From NCBI GenBank assembly GCA_964638005.1, contig CAZWXS010000006.1:1-64000 (forward strand): 64,000 nucleotides of DNA. Reading direction: 5' to 3'. Shown piece by piece: positions 43,354-52,134 of the stretch. Position numbers and translations under genes: made by a program. This DNA is from JAAYYM01 sp964638005. GTDB taxonomy: Bacteria > Bacillota > Clostridia > Lachnospirales > Lachnospiraceae. The notes below the pieces were generated by a model. That model saw only the letters and a program-made list of their open reading frames with translations. It ran no database searches and was not told where the DNA came from. How positions within the stretch are numbered: position 1 is the stretch's first letter; each line of letters opens with the position of its first letter.

Positions 43354-45921
43354 CTACAACTTGCTTTTCTTATAAAAGGTATCCGAAAGTGGCAATTTCG
43401 TTCTGAATTTACCATCCAATCTGTAATATGCGTGGGAGCATGCCGGAGAAGTCGGGATCAGGCATAACTCACCTACACCTTTTGCTCCAAATGCGTAAGG
43501 CAATTTCTCGCCCTTTGCCTGCACTAATTTCACCTCAATCGGAGGTGCCTGTGGTGCCCGCATCAATCCCAGCGTTCCGAACTTCACCTGCGGATAGCCA
43601 CCCTCAGTCGGGTAATCTTCTGTCAGAGCAAAACCAAGTCCCATCACGATTCCACCCTCGATCTGGCCTTCCACGGATTGTATATTAACCGGTGTTCCGA
43701 CATCATAAGCCGCAACCACCTTTTCCACTTTTCCTGTCTCATCCAGAATAATGACCTGTGCGCCATAACTATAACTGACATGACTGACCGGAAATTCCTT
43801 ATCCGATCCCATCGGGTCTGTAATCGCCGAAAATTCTCCGTAGAACTCTTTGCCTTCCAGTTCCTTGATCGTACGTCCTGCCTTTAACTCATTTCCAAGT
43901 TTCTCTGCTGCACGTCTTGTCGCTTCTCCGGTTAACACTGTCTGTCTGGACGCTGTACTTGTTCCTGCATTCGGTGTCCGCACCGTGTCCGGTCTTTCAT
44001 GGAATAAAAGTGCCGGATCAAGCCCCGTCTCCTGACATACCATCTGTGTACACATTGTTGCAATTCCCTGTCCCATACATGACGCGGATGTCCGGATGTG
44101 CACAATCCCATTTTCAACAGATAAGAGACAACGTCCGATATCCTTCAGTCCAACTCCGGTTCCACTGTTCTTGAAGGCACAGGCAATACCTGCATAAGGA
44201 TGGCTTTCATAAACGTCTTTCACTGCTTCCAGACACTCGGCCATGGCACAGTTTGGATCTGCAACCTGTCCATTTGCAAGAATCTGCCCCGGACGGATTG
44301 CATTACGATAGCGGATTTCCCAGGGAGAAATACCGATCATTTCCGCCAGTTGGTTGATGTTATTTTCTGTTGCAAAGCAGCTCTGCGTCACACCGAATCC
44401 ACGATAGGCTCCTCCAACTACATTATTGGTATAGACAGACATTCCTACAATGTCCATGTTCTGATAGTTATAAGGTCCGGCCGCATGGGTACAAGCACGC
44501 TGTAGTACCGGGCCGCCAAGCGACGCATAAGCACCTGTATCTGCGATCAACACCGCTTTCATTCCGGTCAAAATACCATTTTCATCACATGCCGTTGTGA
44601 AATCCATCTCCATAGCGTGACGTTTTGTATGATACAGCAGACTCTCCTGTCTGGAGAATTTCACTTTCACAGGACATTTCGTATACCATGCCATTAGCGC
44701 TGCATGATGCTGAACACTCATATCTTCCTTTCCGCCAAAGCCACCACCGACCAATTTTGCCTGACTATGTACCTTTTCCGGTGGAATCTCAAGCATCGTT
44801 GATATCTCATGCTGCTCATCATAAACCGACTGAGAGCCGGTATATAGCAGTAACCCATCGTCCCCGTCCGGCATTGCAATCGCACATTCCGGTTCCATAA
44901 AAGCATGGTCATTAAACGGCGTACTGTAATGATTGGTCACTACATATTTAGAATTCTGAATGGCGGCATCTGCATCACCACGTTTCAGAACTTCTTTCCT
45001 CATAATATTTCCATTTGAATGTAACAACGGCGCACCTTCTGCCAGTGCATCCTGCGGGTCTGTGATCGGTGTTAGTTCTGTATAATCCACCTGGATCAGA
45101 TTCAATACCTCATCCAGTGTTTCCTTATGATTGGTCGCTACAAGTGCAATCGCATCACCGATGTACCGTGTTGTATCCCCTTCGGCAATCATAACATCCC
45201 AATCCTGTACCAGATGTCCGATCTTATTGTGCGGAACATCTTTTGCCGTCAAAATCTTCACACAATCCGGATGTTCCAGTGCCTTTGAAAGGTCAATATG
45301 ATTCACAATGGCACGCGGATATTTGGAACGCAGAGCCTTGGCATATAGCATACCCGGAAGCACAATATCATCGACATATTCTCCTATTCCAAGCGCCTTC
45401 TCTGCTACATCCACACGTTTGAATCTCTTATTTAACGATCCATCTGTCTCCGGTGCCGGAATCGGAAGTTCCTCACGAAAATATTTTGCCGCCATCAAAA
45501 TGGCCTCTTCAATCTTCTGATACCCTGTACAGCGGCAGATATTCCCCTGTATCGCCTGCTTTACTTCTTCACACGTCGGATCATTATTTTCATCAATCAA
45601 TGCCTTTGCCGCCATGATCATACCCGGAATGCAGAAACCACACTGCACTGCACCGGCTTCGCCAAATGCATAGACATAGACTTCTTTTTCCCTCGGTGAC
45701 AAGCCTTCCACCGTAACAATTTTCTTTCCCTCGAATTTTGACAAAGGCTGTACACATGCCTTAACTTTCTTTCCATCTACAATAATCGTACAAGTTCCAC
45801 AAGCACCCTCGCTGCAACCATCCTTCGCTGCTGTTAAATGCAGATCATCCCTCAGAAAATAAAGAAGTCTCTTATCCTTTTCTGTTGTTACTTCCTGACC
45901 GTTGATATTGAGTGTATACAT
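43354..45921 (-). CDS. xdhD: XdhD-type selenium-dependent molybdenum hydroxylase
   Basis: An 855-residue fusion. Residues 1-155 are a [2Fe-2S] domain pair (GCSEGACGTCTIIVDG...AC and QCGFCIPGMI...GNICRCTGY). The remainder is a Mo-binding domain (VGGGFGGKEDMS, VGGAYRGFGVTQ, ASCMGQGIATM, GAKGVGELCLIP with catalytic Glu). There is no FAD domain. The layout is that of XdhD, annotated as selenium-dependent xanthine dehydrogenase; these proteins carry labile selenium at the Mo site, and no selenocysteine codon is needed. Ribosome site AAGGAGGGG. Confidence 0.92.
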   Translation of the reverse strand: MYTLNINGQEVTTEKDKRLLYFLRDDLHLTAAKDGCSEGACGTCTIIVDGKKVKACVQPLSKFEGKKIVTVEGLSPREKEVYVYAFGEAGAVQCGFCIPGMIMAAKALIDENNDPTCEEVKQAIQGNICRCTGYQKIEEAILMAAKYFREELPIPAPETDGSLNKRFKRVDVAEKALGIGEYVDDIVLPGMLYAKALRSKYPRAIVNHIDLSKALEHPDCVKILTAKDVPHNKIGHLVQDWDVMIAEGDTTRYIGDAIALVATNHKETLDEVLNLIQVDYTELTPITDPQDALAEGAPLLHSNGNIMRKEVLKRGDADAAIQNSKYVVTNHYSTPFNDHAFMEPECAIAMPDGDDGLLLYTGSQSVYDEQHEISTMLEIPPEKVHSQAKLVGGGFGGKEDMSVQHHAALMAWYTKCPVKVKFSRQESLLYHTKRHAMEMDFTTACDENGILTGMKAVLIADTGAYASLGGPVLQRACTHAAGPYNYQNMDIVGMSVYTNNVVGGAYRGFGVTQSCFATENNINQLAEMIGISPWEIRYRNAIRPGQILANGQVADPNCAMAECLEAVKDVYESHPYAGIACAFKNSGTGVGLKDIGRCLLSVENGIVHIRTSASCMGQGIATMCTQMVCQETGLDPALLFHERPDTVRTPNAGTSTASRQTVLTGEATRRAAEKLGNELKAGRTIKELEGKEFYGEFSAITDPMGSDKEFPVSHVSYSYGAQVIILDETGKVEKVVAAYDVGTPVNIQSVEGQIEGGIVMGLGFALTEDYPTEGGYPQVKFGTLGLMRAPQAPPIEVKLVQAKGEKLPYAFGAKGVGELCLIPTSPACSHAYYRLDGKFRTKLPLSDTFYKKSKL

Positions 45922-45971
45922 GTAACCCCTCCTTGTGCCTGTCTGATTCTATTCTATCTGCCATAGACGGC

Positions 45972-46000
45972 ATGAGGCCGCGAAAATTTCGCAGCCTCAT
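45972..46000 (-). other. Intercistronic hairpin between xpt and xdhD
   Basis: ATGAGGCTGCGAAA / TTTTCGCGGCCTCAT forms a stable GC-rich stem 20 nt after the xpt stop, without a T tract. It may be an RNA-processing or stabilising element, or a weak attenuator, rather than a full terminator. Confidence 0.6.
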
Positions 46001-46018
46001 TGCCCTTTGATCAATTCT

Positions 46019-46603
46019 TTAGTTATCTCCTCGAAATACGATCTCGCCTGTCTCATCATTCATACTCTCCACGATTGCAAGTGACTCTACTCTGATTCCT
46101 TTGGCGCGAAGTGCATCGCCGCCTACCTGAAATCCTTTTTCAATTGCAATTCCTGCTCCTACTAATGTTGCTCCTGCATCCTGTACAATCTGTGCCAGTC
46201 CTTCCAGCGCTTTTCCGTTTGCCAAAAAGTCATCAATCAGAAGTACTTTGTCCTCCGGTCCTAAGAACTGCTTGGATACCATGATGTCAAATACTCTTCC
46301 ATGCGTAAATGATTCCACCTGTGTCGTATAGACATCTCCCGCGATATTTTTGGTCTTGGATTTCTTGGCAAATACAACCGGTACATGAAAATACTGTGCC
46401 ACGATACATGCAATTCCGATTCCTGATGCTTCTATTGTTAAAATCTTTGTAATTTCCTCGTTCATGAATCGCTGCTTGAACTCACGACCCATCTCACAAA
46501 ACAAAGGAATATCCATCTGGTGATTCAGGAAACTGTCAACTTTCAATATATTACCGGGACGAACTACACCGTCTCTACGAATTCTGTCTTTTAGCAGCTG
46601 CAT
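46019..46603 (-). CDS. xpt: Xanthine phosphoribosyltransferase
   Basis: A 194-residue type I phosphoribosyltransferase that converts xanthine and PRPP to XMP. Seen: FLNHQMDIPL, ASGIGIACIVAQY, PVVFAKKSKTKN and the PRPP loop VLLIDDFLANGKAL. It heads the block with the molybdenum hydroxylases and guaD, placing salvage beside degradation. I saw no purine riboswitch upstream. Ribosome site AGAGGAT. Confidence 0.95.
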   Translation of the reverse strand: MQLLKDRIRRDGVVRPGNILKVDSFLNHQMDIPLFCEMGREFKQRFMNEEITKILTIEASGIGIACIVAQYFHVPVVFAKKSKTKNIAGDVYTTQVESFTHGRVFDIMVSKQFLGPEDKVLLIDDFLANGKALEGLAQIVQDAGATLVGAGIAIEKGFQVGGDALRAKGIRVESLAIVESMNDETGEIVFRGDN

Positions 46604-46694
46604 ATGTATGATCCTCTTTTATCTGATATTATTGTATTGCATTTGTTATTATGAAAAGTATAGCAAATATTCTGATAAAATACCAGTGTAATGT

Positions 46695-46725
46695 AAAAAA
46701 TGCCATCGGATTTCCGACGGCATTT
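46695..46725 (-). terminator. Rho-independent terminator after the small lipoprotein gene
   Basis: On the minus strand, AAATGCCGTCGGAAATCCGATGGCATTT is followed by a T-rich tract. It insulates the purine block from the upstream gene. Confidence 0.85.
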
Positions 46726-46788
46726 GTCTACAATTTATTGATGAATCTGTAATACAATATAAATTTTAATATTAGTTGTTAAAACAAA

Positions 46789-47262
46789 TTACATTGCATC
46801 TACTGCTGCCTGAAGACCTGTTAAAATATCAAGCATAGCCTGATTTAATGACTCTGCATCAGCTTCTGTAATTGAATCCTGTGTAATTTCGCCCATCTGT
46901 GTGATTACATCACCAGCCTGAGTTAATAACTCTTCGATGTCTGCATTTGCTTCTACTTCGTCTGAGTTGTATGCATCTACAACTGCATTGTTAGCTTCTA
47001 CAAGTGCTGCATAGTTATCCTGTAATGTTGCAAATGTCTCATCTGATACCATTTCGCCTGTAGCTGCTTCATCTGTTGCTGCTGCTTCGTCTGTAGCTGC
47101 TTCTTCAACTGGAGCCTCTTCTTCTACTGCTGCTTCTTCTTCAACCGGTGCTGCTTCTTCTGTTGCTGCAGGTGCTGCTTCTTCCTTGCTACCACATGCT
47201 GCGAATACAGCTGTTGACATTACACATACCATAAGTACTGCTAATAACTTCTTTTTCATCAT
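46789..47262 (-). CDS. Small acidic lipoprotein, unknown
   Basis: A 157-residue lipoprotein. Signal segment LLAVLMVCVMSTAVFAAC has a lipobox-like FAAC. Next is an Ala/Glu/Pro low-complexity linker of about 50 residues (repeats of EEAA and ATDEA). A helical C-terminal domain follows, rich in Asp/Glu/Ala (FATLQDNYAALVEANNAVVD). Such proteins are common in gut Firmicutes and unassigned. Monocistronic, ribosome site GGAGGAA. Confidence 0.8.
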   Translation of the reverse strand: MMKKKLLAVLMVCVMSTAVFAACGSKEEAAPAATEEAAPVEEEAAVEEEAPVEEAATDEAAATDEAATGEMVSDETFATLQDNYAALVEANNAVVDAYNSDEVEANADIEELLTQAGDVITQMGEITQDSITEADAESLNQAMLDILTGLQAAVDAM

Positions 47263-47330
47263 AATTCCTCCTCGAATATGTTGTACATTGTAGTACTGAT
47301 TTCATCCATCGAGGTGATTATATCATGATG

Positions 47331-47366
47331 AAAAAATCGAGTAAACTACCCATAAGGGTAGGTTTA
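47331..47366 (-). terminator. Probable terminator after the LuxR-type gene
   Basis: Minus-strand stem AACCTACCC / GGGTAGTTT, then a T-run (TTTTTT) about 7 nt later; the spacing is loose, so this is a tentative call. Confidence 0.4.
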
Positions 47367-47376
47367 ATGATTCACT

Positions 47377-49749
47377 TTACATTTCTCCCCTATAGATACC
47401 TGCTTTTCTTGCGATCCGCTCTGCTTCCATACGGTTTTTGGCACCTAACTTCCGATAAATATTCTTATTGTGGAACTTTAAGGTATTATAGGAAATAAAG
47501 CACAATTCACATATTTCTTCCGTACTTTTTCCTTCGCACATGAGTTGTAGGATCCTGTCTTCCATCTCAGTCAGTTCTTCTCGCTTTGTCGAATCAACAG
47601 ACAGATAAAACGGATAGTATCCTCTCATTTTCTCAACTGCTTCTTCTATCTGCTGTCTATATTCCTTGGTGACCGATAATCTCGTTGCCCCTTTCAACAA
47701 CGGTAGAAGTGCAGCGCCTTCATTTGCAACAATCTGTATAAAATGATAATCCTCCGCCTTCTGTAATGCCTCATCTAAGATCAGTTCCCAGCCGGTAGCC
47801 TTCATGCGAAACATCACAATTGCTTTTAACAGAAGATTTTCTATATACATATAGTGTCTTTCATAAGTTACAAAGTAAACATTCAGCCGGTCGATCAGGC
47901 TCGCAGCTTCCGTTAGGCTTCCGCAGGCAATATAAGTCCGTACCTTCATAATATAACGATACCGGTCAAAAATATTGAACTCTATATTTTCATTTGGTGC
48001 TGCTTCATTCAGCCATCTGGCGAATTCTTTTTGATTTCCTTCTAACAGGTTCATCCACTGCCTCATCGTATCAATATTGCGTAATAAGCGATTGGCTTTC
48101 TCACGGATGGCTTTCGTCCTGAAATCTTCAAGAATCTTTCGTGCCAGAGTTATTTGATTTCGACTGACATGGATCTTACACATGATACCGGTAGAAGCAA
48201 AGCACATTTCAATCGTTCCATTCGTATCTGCCATCATGTAGCCTGAGTTCAACAGGGTTATAATTTCATAGATATCTTCCGACCCTTTTTCAAAGAGGCT
48301 TTCTGCAAGTGCTACATTTGCCAGGCCAACACCGGATTTTCCTGTCACCAGTTCCAGCGGTCGCTTCATGATCCGATAACATTCCCGATCCCATTTGCTC
48401 CATTCACAGAAGTCCTTACCTCCGTTCATCAGAGAAGGCAGATTTCCCGTTACACAAAAATCAGACGTACGAATGCTGTGATTCATACAAAGTGCTGCAA
48501 CCTTTTTGAACAGACTCGTGATTCCCTTGGTTCCCCTGTGCGGAAGTCCGATGTCCAGATAGGCCAGTCTCTCAAGCGCAATTTTCTTTTCCTCACTGCC
48601 CTTTACCGCTGATTGTTCAAATGATTTGAGCTGCTGATACCAATACTCACTTTGCTCTGTCTTCATCAGCATCGAATACAGCATACTCATACCTGCCATC
48701 AACATAGGAGATTCCTTGATCTTATCCTCGGGCAGATTAAAATAATACTGCCTTGTTTCAAAATAATGTGCCGTTCCTGTATGGTTTCTGACATTCTTAC
48801 GAAGCAGTTCCATCACCTTTAATTGATTTCCGCTTTTGTCATAATAAAACAGTGCCTGATCAATCTGATTATGCATCTCATAATAGATTGCAGCCCTTCC
48901 ATATAATTCATTGATGTATGCGCGGCTATAGACAAGTTCTCTCTTCCACTTCAAAAAAGACGCCAGTTTCTGACGCATATGGTAAATTCCATTGTCATCT
49001 TTATATAGGAAGTTTCCAATTGACCATGCCCTCTCCAGAACTTCCATCAGATTCCCATTTCCGGTTATAAACTCCATAAATTCCATATCATATTCCGGGA
49101 ATTCTGCTATCGCCAGCAGCACCTGCTTTAATTCTTCATCCCATTCCATGAATAAAGTCTGGTCAAAGTAATGGTAAATGTCACGTTCTACATTCTCCTT
49201 TACGATCTCAGTATAGGCTGTCTCACTCTGCATACGATAGGCAGCCATTTGCAGCGCCATCGCATAGTATTCCATATCCGCAAGGATCTTCAACAATACC
49301 TCACGACTCACTTGAATCTTATACTGACTGAATAATTTTGCTGCCTCAGCTTCCTGAAAGCACAGATCTCTTTCATCCGCAAGCATCATTCCACTCTCTG
49401 CAAATACATCCTTAAGCCATGCCGGAAGTTTACTTCTTCCTGCCAATACCATATGCTGTTTGCCATTTCTGAGCAGACTCCTGATATAATCCTTGGATGC
49501 CTGTTCTGTGATCCATGAAATATCATCAATGACAATCACTGAATACTGTATCTGCTGCACATCCGGCATATCAGACAGTTCTCCGGTACGTCCGGTTAAC
49601 ATCAGACATGCCTTCTTACGATAATAGTATTCTATGGCACTGGTCTTGCCAAATCCAACCGGTGCTGATATATAAATGTTGCGATTCTCATCCTCTGCCT
49701 GTTTTAATTTCTTATAAATCGCAGGAATCTTAATATATTCTAACCCCAT
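47377..49749 (-). CDS. MalT-like LuxR-family transcriptional regulator
   Basis: A 790-residue regulator. N-terminal NTPase of the STAND type has a P-loop variant SAPVGFGKTSA (about 30-40) and Walker B-like VIVIDDISW. A long helical TPR-like middle follows, then a C-terminal LuxR HTH (LTEMEDRILQLMCEGKSTEE, SYNTLKFHNKNIYRKLGAKN). Such large ATP-dependent activators respond to small inducers. Candidate targets are the small lipoprotein downstream or the divergent ATP-grasp pair, but no evidence decides. Ribosome site AGGGAG. Confidence 0.88.
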   Translation of the reverse strand: MGLEYIKIPAIYKKLKQAEDENRNIYISAPVGFGKTSAIEYYYRKKACLMLTGRTGELSDMPDVQQIQYSVIVIDDISWITEQASKDYIRSLLRNGKQHMVLAGRSKLPAWLKDVFAESGMMLADERDLCFQEAEAAKLFSQYKIQVSREVLLKILADMEYYAMALQMAAYRMQSETAYTEIVKENVERDIYHYFDQTLFMEWDEELKQVLLAIAEFPEYDMEFMEFITGNGNLMEVLERAWSIGNFLYKDDNGIYHMRQKLASFLKWKRELVYSRAYINELYGRAAIYYEMHNQIDQALFYYDKSGNQLKVMELLRKNVRNHTGTAHYFETRQYYFNLPEDKIKESPMLMAGMSMLYSMLMKTEQSEYWYQQLKSFEQSAVKGSEEKKIALERLAYLDIGLPHRGTKGITSLFKKVAALCMNHSIRTSDFCVTGNLPSLMNGGKDFCEWSKWDRECYRIMKRPLELVTGKSGVGLANVALAESLFEKGSEDIYEIITLLNSGYMMADTNGTIEMCFASTGIMCKIHVSRNQITLARKILEDFRTKAIREKANRLLRNIDTMRQWMNLLEGNQKEFARWLNEAAPNENIEFNIFDRYRYIMKVRTYIACGSLTEAASLIDRLNVYFVTYERHYMYIENLLLKAIVMFRMKATGWELILDEALQKAEDYHFIQIVANEGAALLPLLKGATRLSVTKEYRQQIEEAVEKMRGYYPFYLSVDSTKREELTEMEDRILQLMCEGKSTEEICELCFISYNTLKFHNKNIYRKLGAKNRMEAERIARKAGIYRGEM

Positions 49750-49880
49750 AAAAACGTTCTCCCTGTTGCTCGCACATAATCAAACTTTTTATACTCCCTA
49801 TTTTACACCAAATCAAGAGTTTGATAAACTGATATTTACTTGCGTTGATCACTATACTTTCTAATTTTCAATATTTATAG

Positions 49881-49893
49881 TATAATTCTCATT
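49881..49893 (+). promoter_or_regulatory. -10 element 7 nt before an ATG; possible leaderless transcript
   Basis: TATAAT (49881-49886) lies 7 nt before the ATG at 49894, and no ribosome binding site is present. The -35 (TTTCTA at 17 bp) is poor. Transcription would start at or next to the start codon. Confidence 0.5.
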
Positions 49894-50817
49894 ATGAAAA
49901 ATAATAATCAATATGGTTGGCTGATCGTGAATCACTTTCTGCAAACCGGTAAATTCAACGAAATATATGACTGGCTTCTTGCCGCTGCGAATAAAGTGGG
50001 CTGTAGGCTTGACAAAAAAACAAATGCCGAAGTTCTCGCATGTATTAGTGACGGTACGCTACTTGGTCTGACGGCATCCAAAGATCGTCCGGACTTTATT
50101 CTGTTTTGGGATAAAGATGTACGACTGGCAAAGACGCTTGAGGGGCTTGGATTTCGACTGTTCAATCGAGCTGACGCCATTGCTGCCTGCGACGATAAGT
50201 CTCTGACCTTCTCGAAACTTGCAATGTTCAAGGACACCTATCCAATTCCTATGCCAAAGACAGTTCTTGCTCCGATGACTTATGCCAATATTGGCTACCA
50301 CGGGGATCTTGCGTTTCTTGATCTGATAGAGGAACAGCTCTCTTATCCAATGGTGATCAAAGAGTGCTTCGGATCCTTCGGCGCACAGGTTTATCTGGCT
50401 CAGAATCGAACAGAAGTCGAAACGATTACAGAACAATGTGCGGGAAAACCTTTAATTTTTCAGGAATTCATTCAGAGTAGTTTCGGGCGTGATCTACGTT
50501 TGGAAGTAGTCGGTGGAAAAGTCGTTGCTACAATGCTTCGAACTCATGATTCTGACTTTCGTGCCAATATCACAAACGGTGGAAAGATGTCACCCTATAC
50601 CCCCAGCCAGGAAGCACGCACACTGGCTATCAATGTATGCAAGGCGTTGAATCTGGATTTTGCCGGAGTTGACCTGCTCTTCGGACCGAATGATGAACCC
50701 ATTTTGTGTGAAGTCAATTCCAATGCACATTTTAAAAACATCTACACCTGTACCGGGGTCAACGCTGCAGATAAAATCATGGAACATATCATGAATTGCA
50801 AGCAATTCTATGATTAA
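49894..50817 (+). CDS. RimK-like ATP-grasp ligase (first of a pair)
   Basis: A 307-residue ATP-grasp protein with the RimK layout: N-terminal GWLIVNHFLQTGKFNEIYDW, central YPMVIKECFGSFGAQVYL (ATP loop), IFQEFIQSSFGRDLRLEVVG, and C-terminal metal site DFAGVDLLFG...ILCEVNSNAHF. RimK-type enzymes form amide bonds to amino acids, peptides or small acids. The substrate here is unknown. The final 11 codons are the first copy of a 33-bp tandem repeat that continues past the stop. A second ATP-grasp gene follows. Confidence 0.85.
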   Translation: MKNNNQYGWLIVNHFLQTGKFNEIYDWLLAAANKVGCRLDKKTNAEVLACISDGTLLGLTASKDRPDFILFWDKDVRLAKTLEGLGFRLFNRADAIAACDDKSLTFSKLAMFKDTYPIPMPKTVLAPMTYANIGYHGDLAFLDLIEEQLSYPMVIKECFGSFGAQVYLAQNRTEVETITEQCAGKPLIFQEFIQSSFGRDLRLEVVGGKVVATMLRTHDSDFRANITNGGKMSPYTPSQEARTLAINVCKALNLDFAGVDLLFGPNDEPILCEVNSNAHFKNIYTCTGVNAADKIMEHIMNCKQFYD

Positions 50818-51064
50818 TATATCATGAATTGCAAGCAATTCTATGATTAATATATCATGAATTGCAAGCAATTCTATGATTAATATATCATGAATTGCAG
50901 GCAATTNNNNNNNNNNNNNNNNNNNNNNNNNNNNNNNNNNNNNNNNNNNNNNNNNNNNNNNNNNNNNNNNNNNNNNNNNNNNNNNNNNNNNNNNNNNNNN
51001 NNNNNNGCAATTCTATGATTAATATATCATGAATTGCAGGCAATTCTATGATTGACATATCATG
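50786..51064. repeat. 33-bp tandem repeats with internal dyad, running through a scaffold gap
   Basis: Units start at 50786, 50819, 50852 and 50885, with at least one and a half more at 51007-51064 after the gap, slightly diverged. Each carries AATTGC-AA-GCAATT inside a longer imperfect dyad (ATCAT...ATGAT). The first unit is the end of the ATP-grasp coding sequence; every unit repeats the same in-frame codons MNCKQFYD and a TAA stop. Confidence 0.95.
50907..51006. other. Scaffold gap of 100 N
   Basis: Exactly 100 N, a usual placeholder, with copies of the same tandem repeat on both sides. The true length is unknown, and extra repeats or a small gene could be missing. Confidence 0.97.
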
Positions 51065-51083
51065 GTAAGAAAGGGCATTTCAC

Positions 51084-52055
51084 ATGAAAAGAACAGGCTG
51101 GATCGTATACGAAGAAGCTGATGCCATAAAAAATCAAGAATATATTAGGATGTTCACTGATGCAGCTGCCGAAGTAGGTGTTATACTAACATTATTTTAT
51201 ACTTATAAAACTGCCTCTGGTGGCTTCTCTCTTGTTTCTCCAGAACACATCAATATTCATTCAGCGACTGATTCATTTACATCTGAGCAATCGTTAGACA
51301 AATCCAACCGACCTGATTTCGTCATCAACCGTTCTCGCAATACAGAACTTGCAATCTGGCTGGAGCAGCAAGGTGTCCGGGTTTTTAATCCTGCCATTGT
51401 AACAGATATCTGCAATGACAAAAAAAAGACCTATGAGTTCATTCGTGAGCATGGAATTTCGTTTATGGAGACAGCCTATGATATTAATTTGGTCAAGAAC
51501 TGGCAGTATCCTTTCGTCATCAAACCTGCCTGCGGACATGGTGGAAATCTGGTTAAACTGGTTTATTCTCAAGAAGAACTGCAAAGCAGTATTCATGAAA
51601 TTAATACCGTCTATCAGGAACACCCCGGATATGTATTACAGCACTGTGCTTCCGATATCGGCAAAGACCTCCGGGTCTATCTGCTGGGAAGTAAAATCAT
51701 TGCTTCTATCATGAGATCTGCATATGGAGACGATATTCCTAACTTAAATACCAACATCGATTCTTCAAACGCCTTAACCAACATTACGCCGCCCGATATC
51801 CGTAGCAACTATTCCCTCGGACACAATGCAGCACTGCATACACTGACAAGCGAAGAGAATGCCCTTGTTCAAAGGATCATCCCGCTTCTTCCTTTTGACT
51901 GTATCGGAATTGATTTTGTGTATGATAAAGGACACCCTGTCTTCAATGAAATCGAAGATGCTGTGGGTGCCCGTATGCTCTATTCTAATTCTGATATTGA
52001 CCTTGTGAAATTATATATGAACTATATTGTGAAACAGTCACATCTCTCTATTTAA
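51084..52055 (+). CDS. RimK-like ATP-grasp ligase (second of a pair)
   Basis: A 323-residue ATP-grasp protein, more diverged than the first. Seen: an N-terminal pre-ATP-grasp part (DFVINRSRNTELAIWLEQQG), YPFVIKPACGHGGNLVKL (ATP loop), VLQHCASDIGKDLRVYLLG, and the C-terminal CIGIDFVYDKGHPVFNEIED metal site. Together with the first ligase it may build a short amino acid-containing product. Ribosome site GAAAGGG. No peptide precursor or other biosynthetic gene is visible, though the gap could hide a short one. Confidence 0.82.
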   Translation: MKRTGWIVYEEADAIKNQEYIRMFTDAAAEVGVILTLFYTYKTASGGFSLVSPEHINIHSATDSFTSEQSLDKSNRPDFVINRSRNTELAIWLEQQGVRVFNPAIVTDICNDKKKTYEFIREHGISFMETAYDINLVKNWQYPFVIKPACGHGGNLVKLVYSQEELQSSIHEINTVYQEHPGYVLQHCASDIGKDLRVYLLGSKIIASIMRSAYGDDIPNLNTNIDSSNALTNITPPDIRSNYSLGHNAALHTLTSEENALVQRIIPLLPFDCIGIDFVYDKGHPVFNEIEDAVGARMLYSNSDIDLVKLYMNYIVKQSHLSI

Positions 52056-52089
52056 CTTCTATATGCCTAATTTTCATCTGACTATCTTT

Positions 52090-52134
52090 CGGTCTTGTGT
52101 TAGCCGGTCTTGTGTTAGCCGGTCTTGTATCAGC
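52090..52134. repeat. Three 15-bp tandem repeats
   Basis: CGGTCTTGTGTTAGC occurs at 52090 and 52105, with a diverged third copy at 52120 that reaches the stop of the CPBP gene. It lies between two convergent genes. Confidence 0.9.

Noticed and set aside
43354..45921. Selenocysteine codon in the selenium-dependent hydroxylase
   Set aside because: The frame has no internal TGA; selenium in this enzyme family is a labile cofactor ligand.
46604..46694. Purine riboswitch before xpt
   Set aside because: xpt is often riboswitch-controlled, but I could not find the conserved loop and junction sequences in this short region.
50590..50904. Minus-strand frame with 11-residue repeats (AIHDILIIELL)
   Set aside because: It is the reverse reading of the 33-bp tandem DNA repeat and the end of the ATP-grasp gene; no ribosome site, and the repeat length alone keeps it open.
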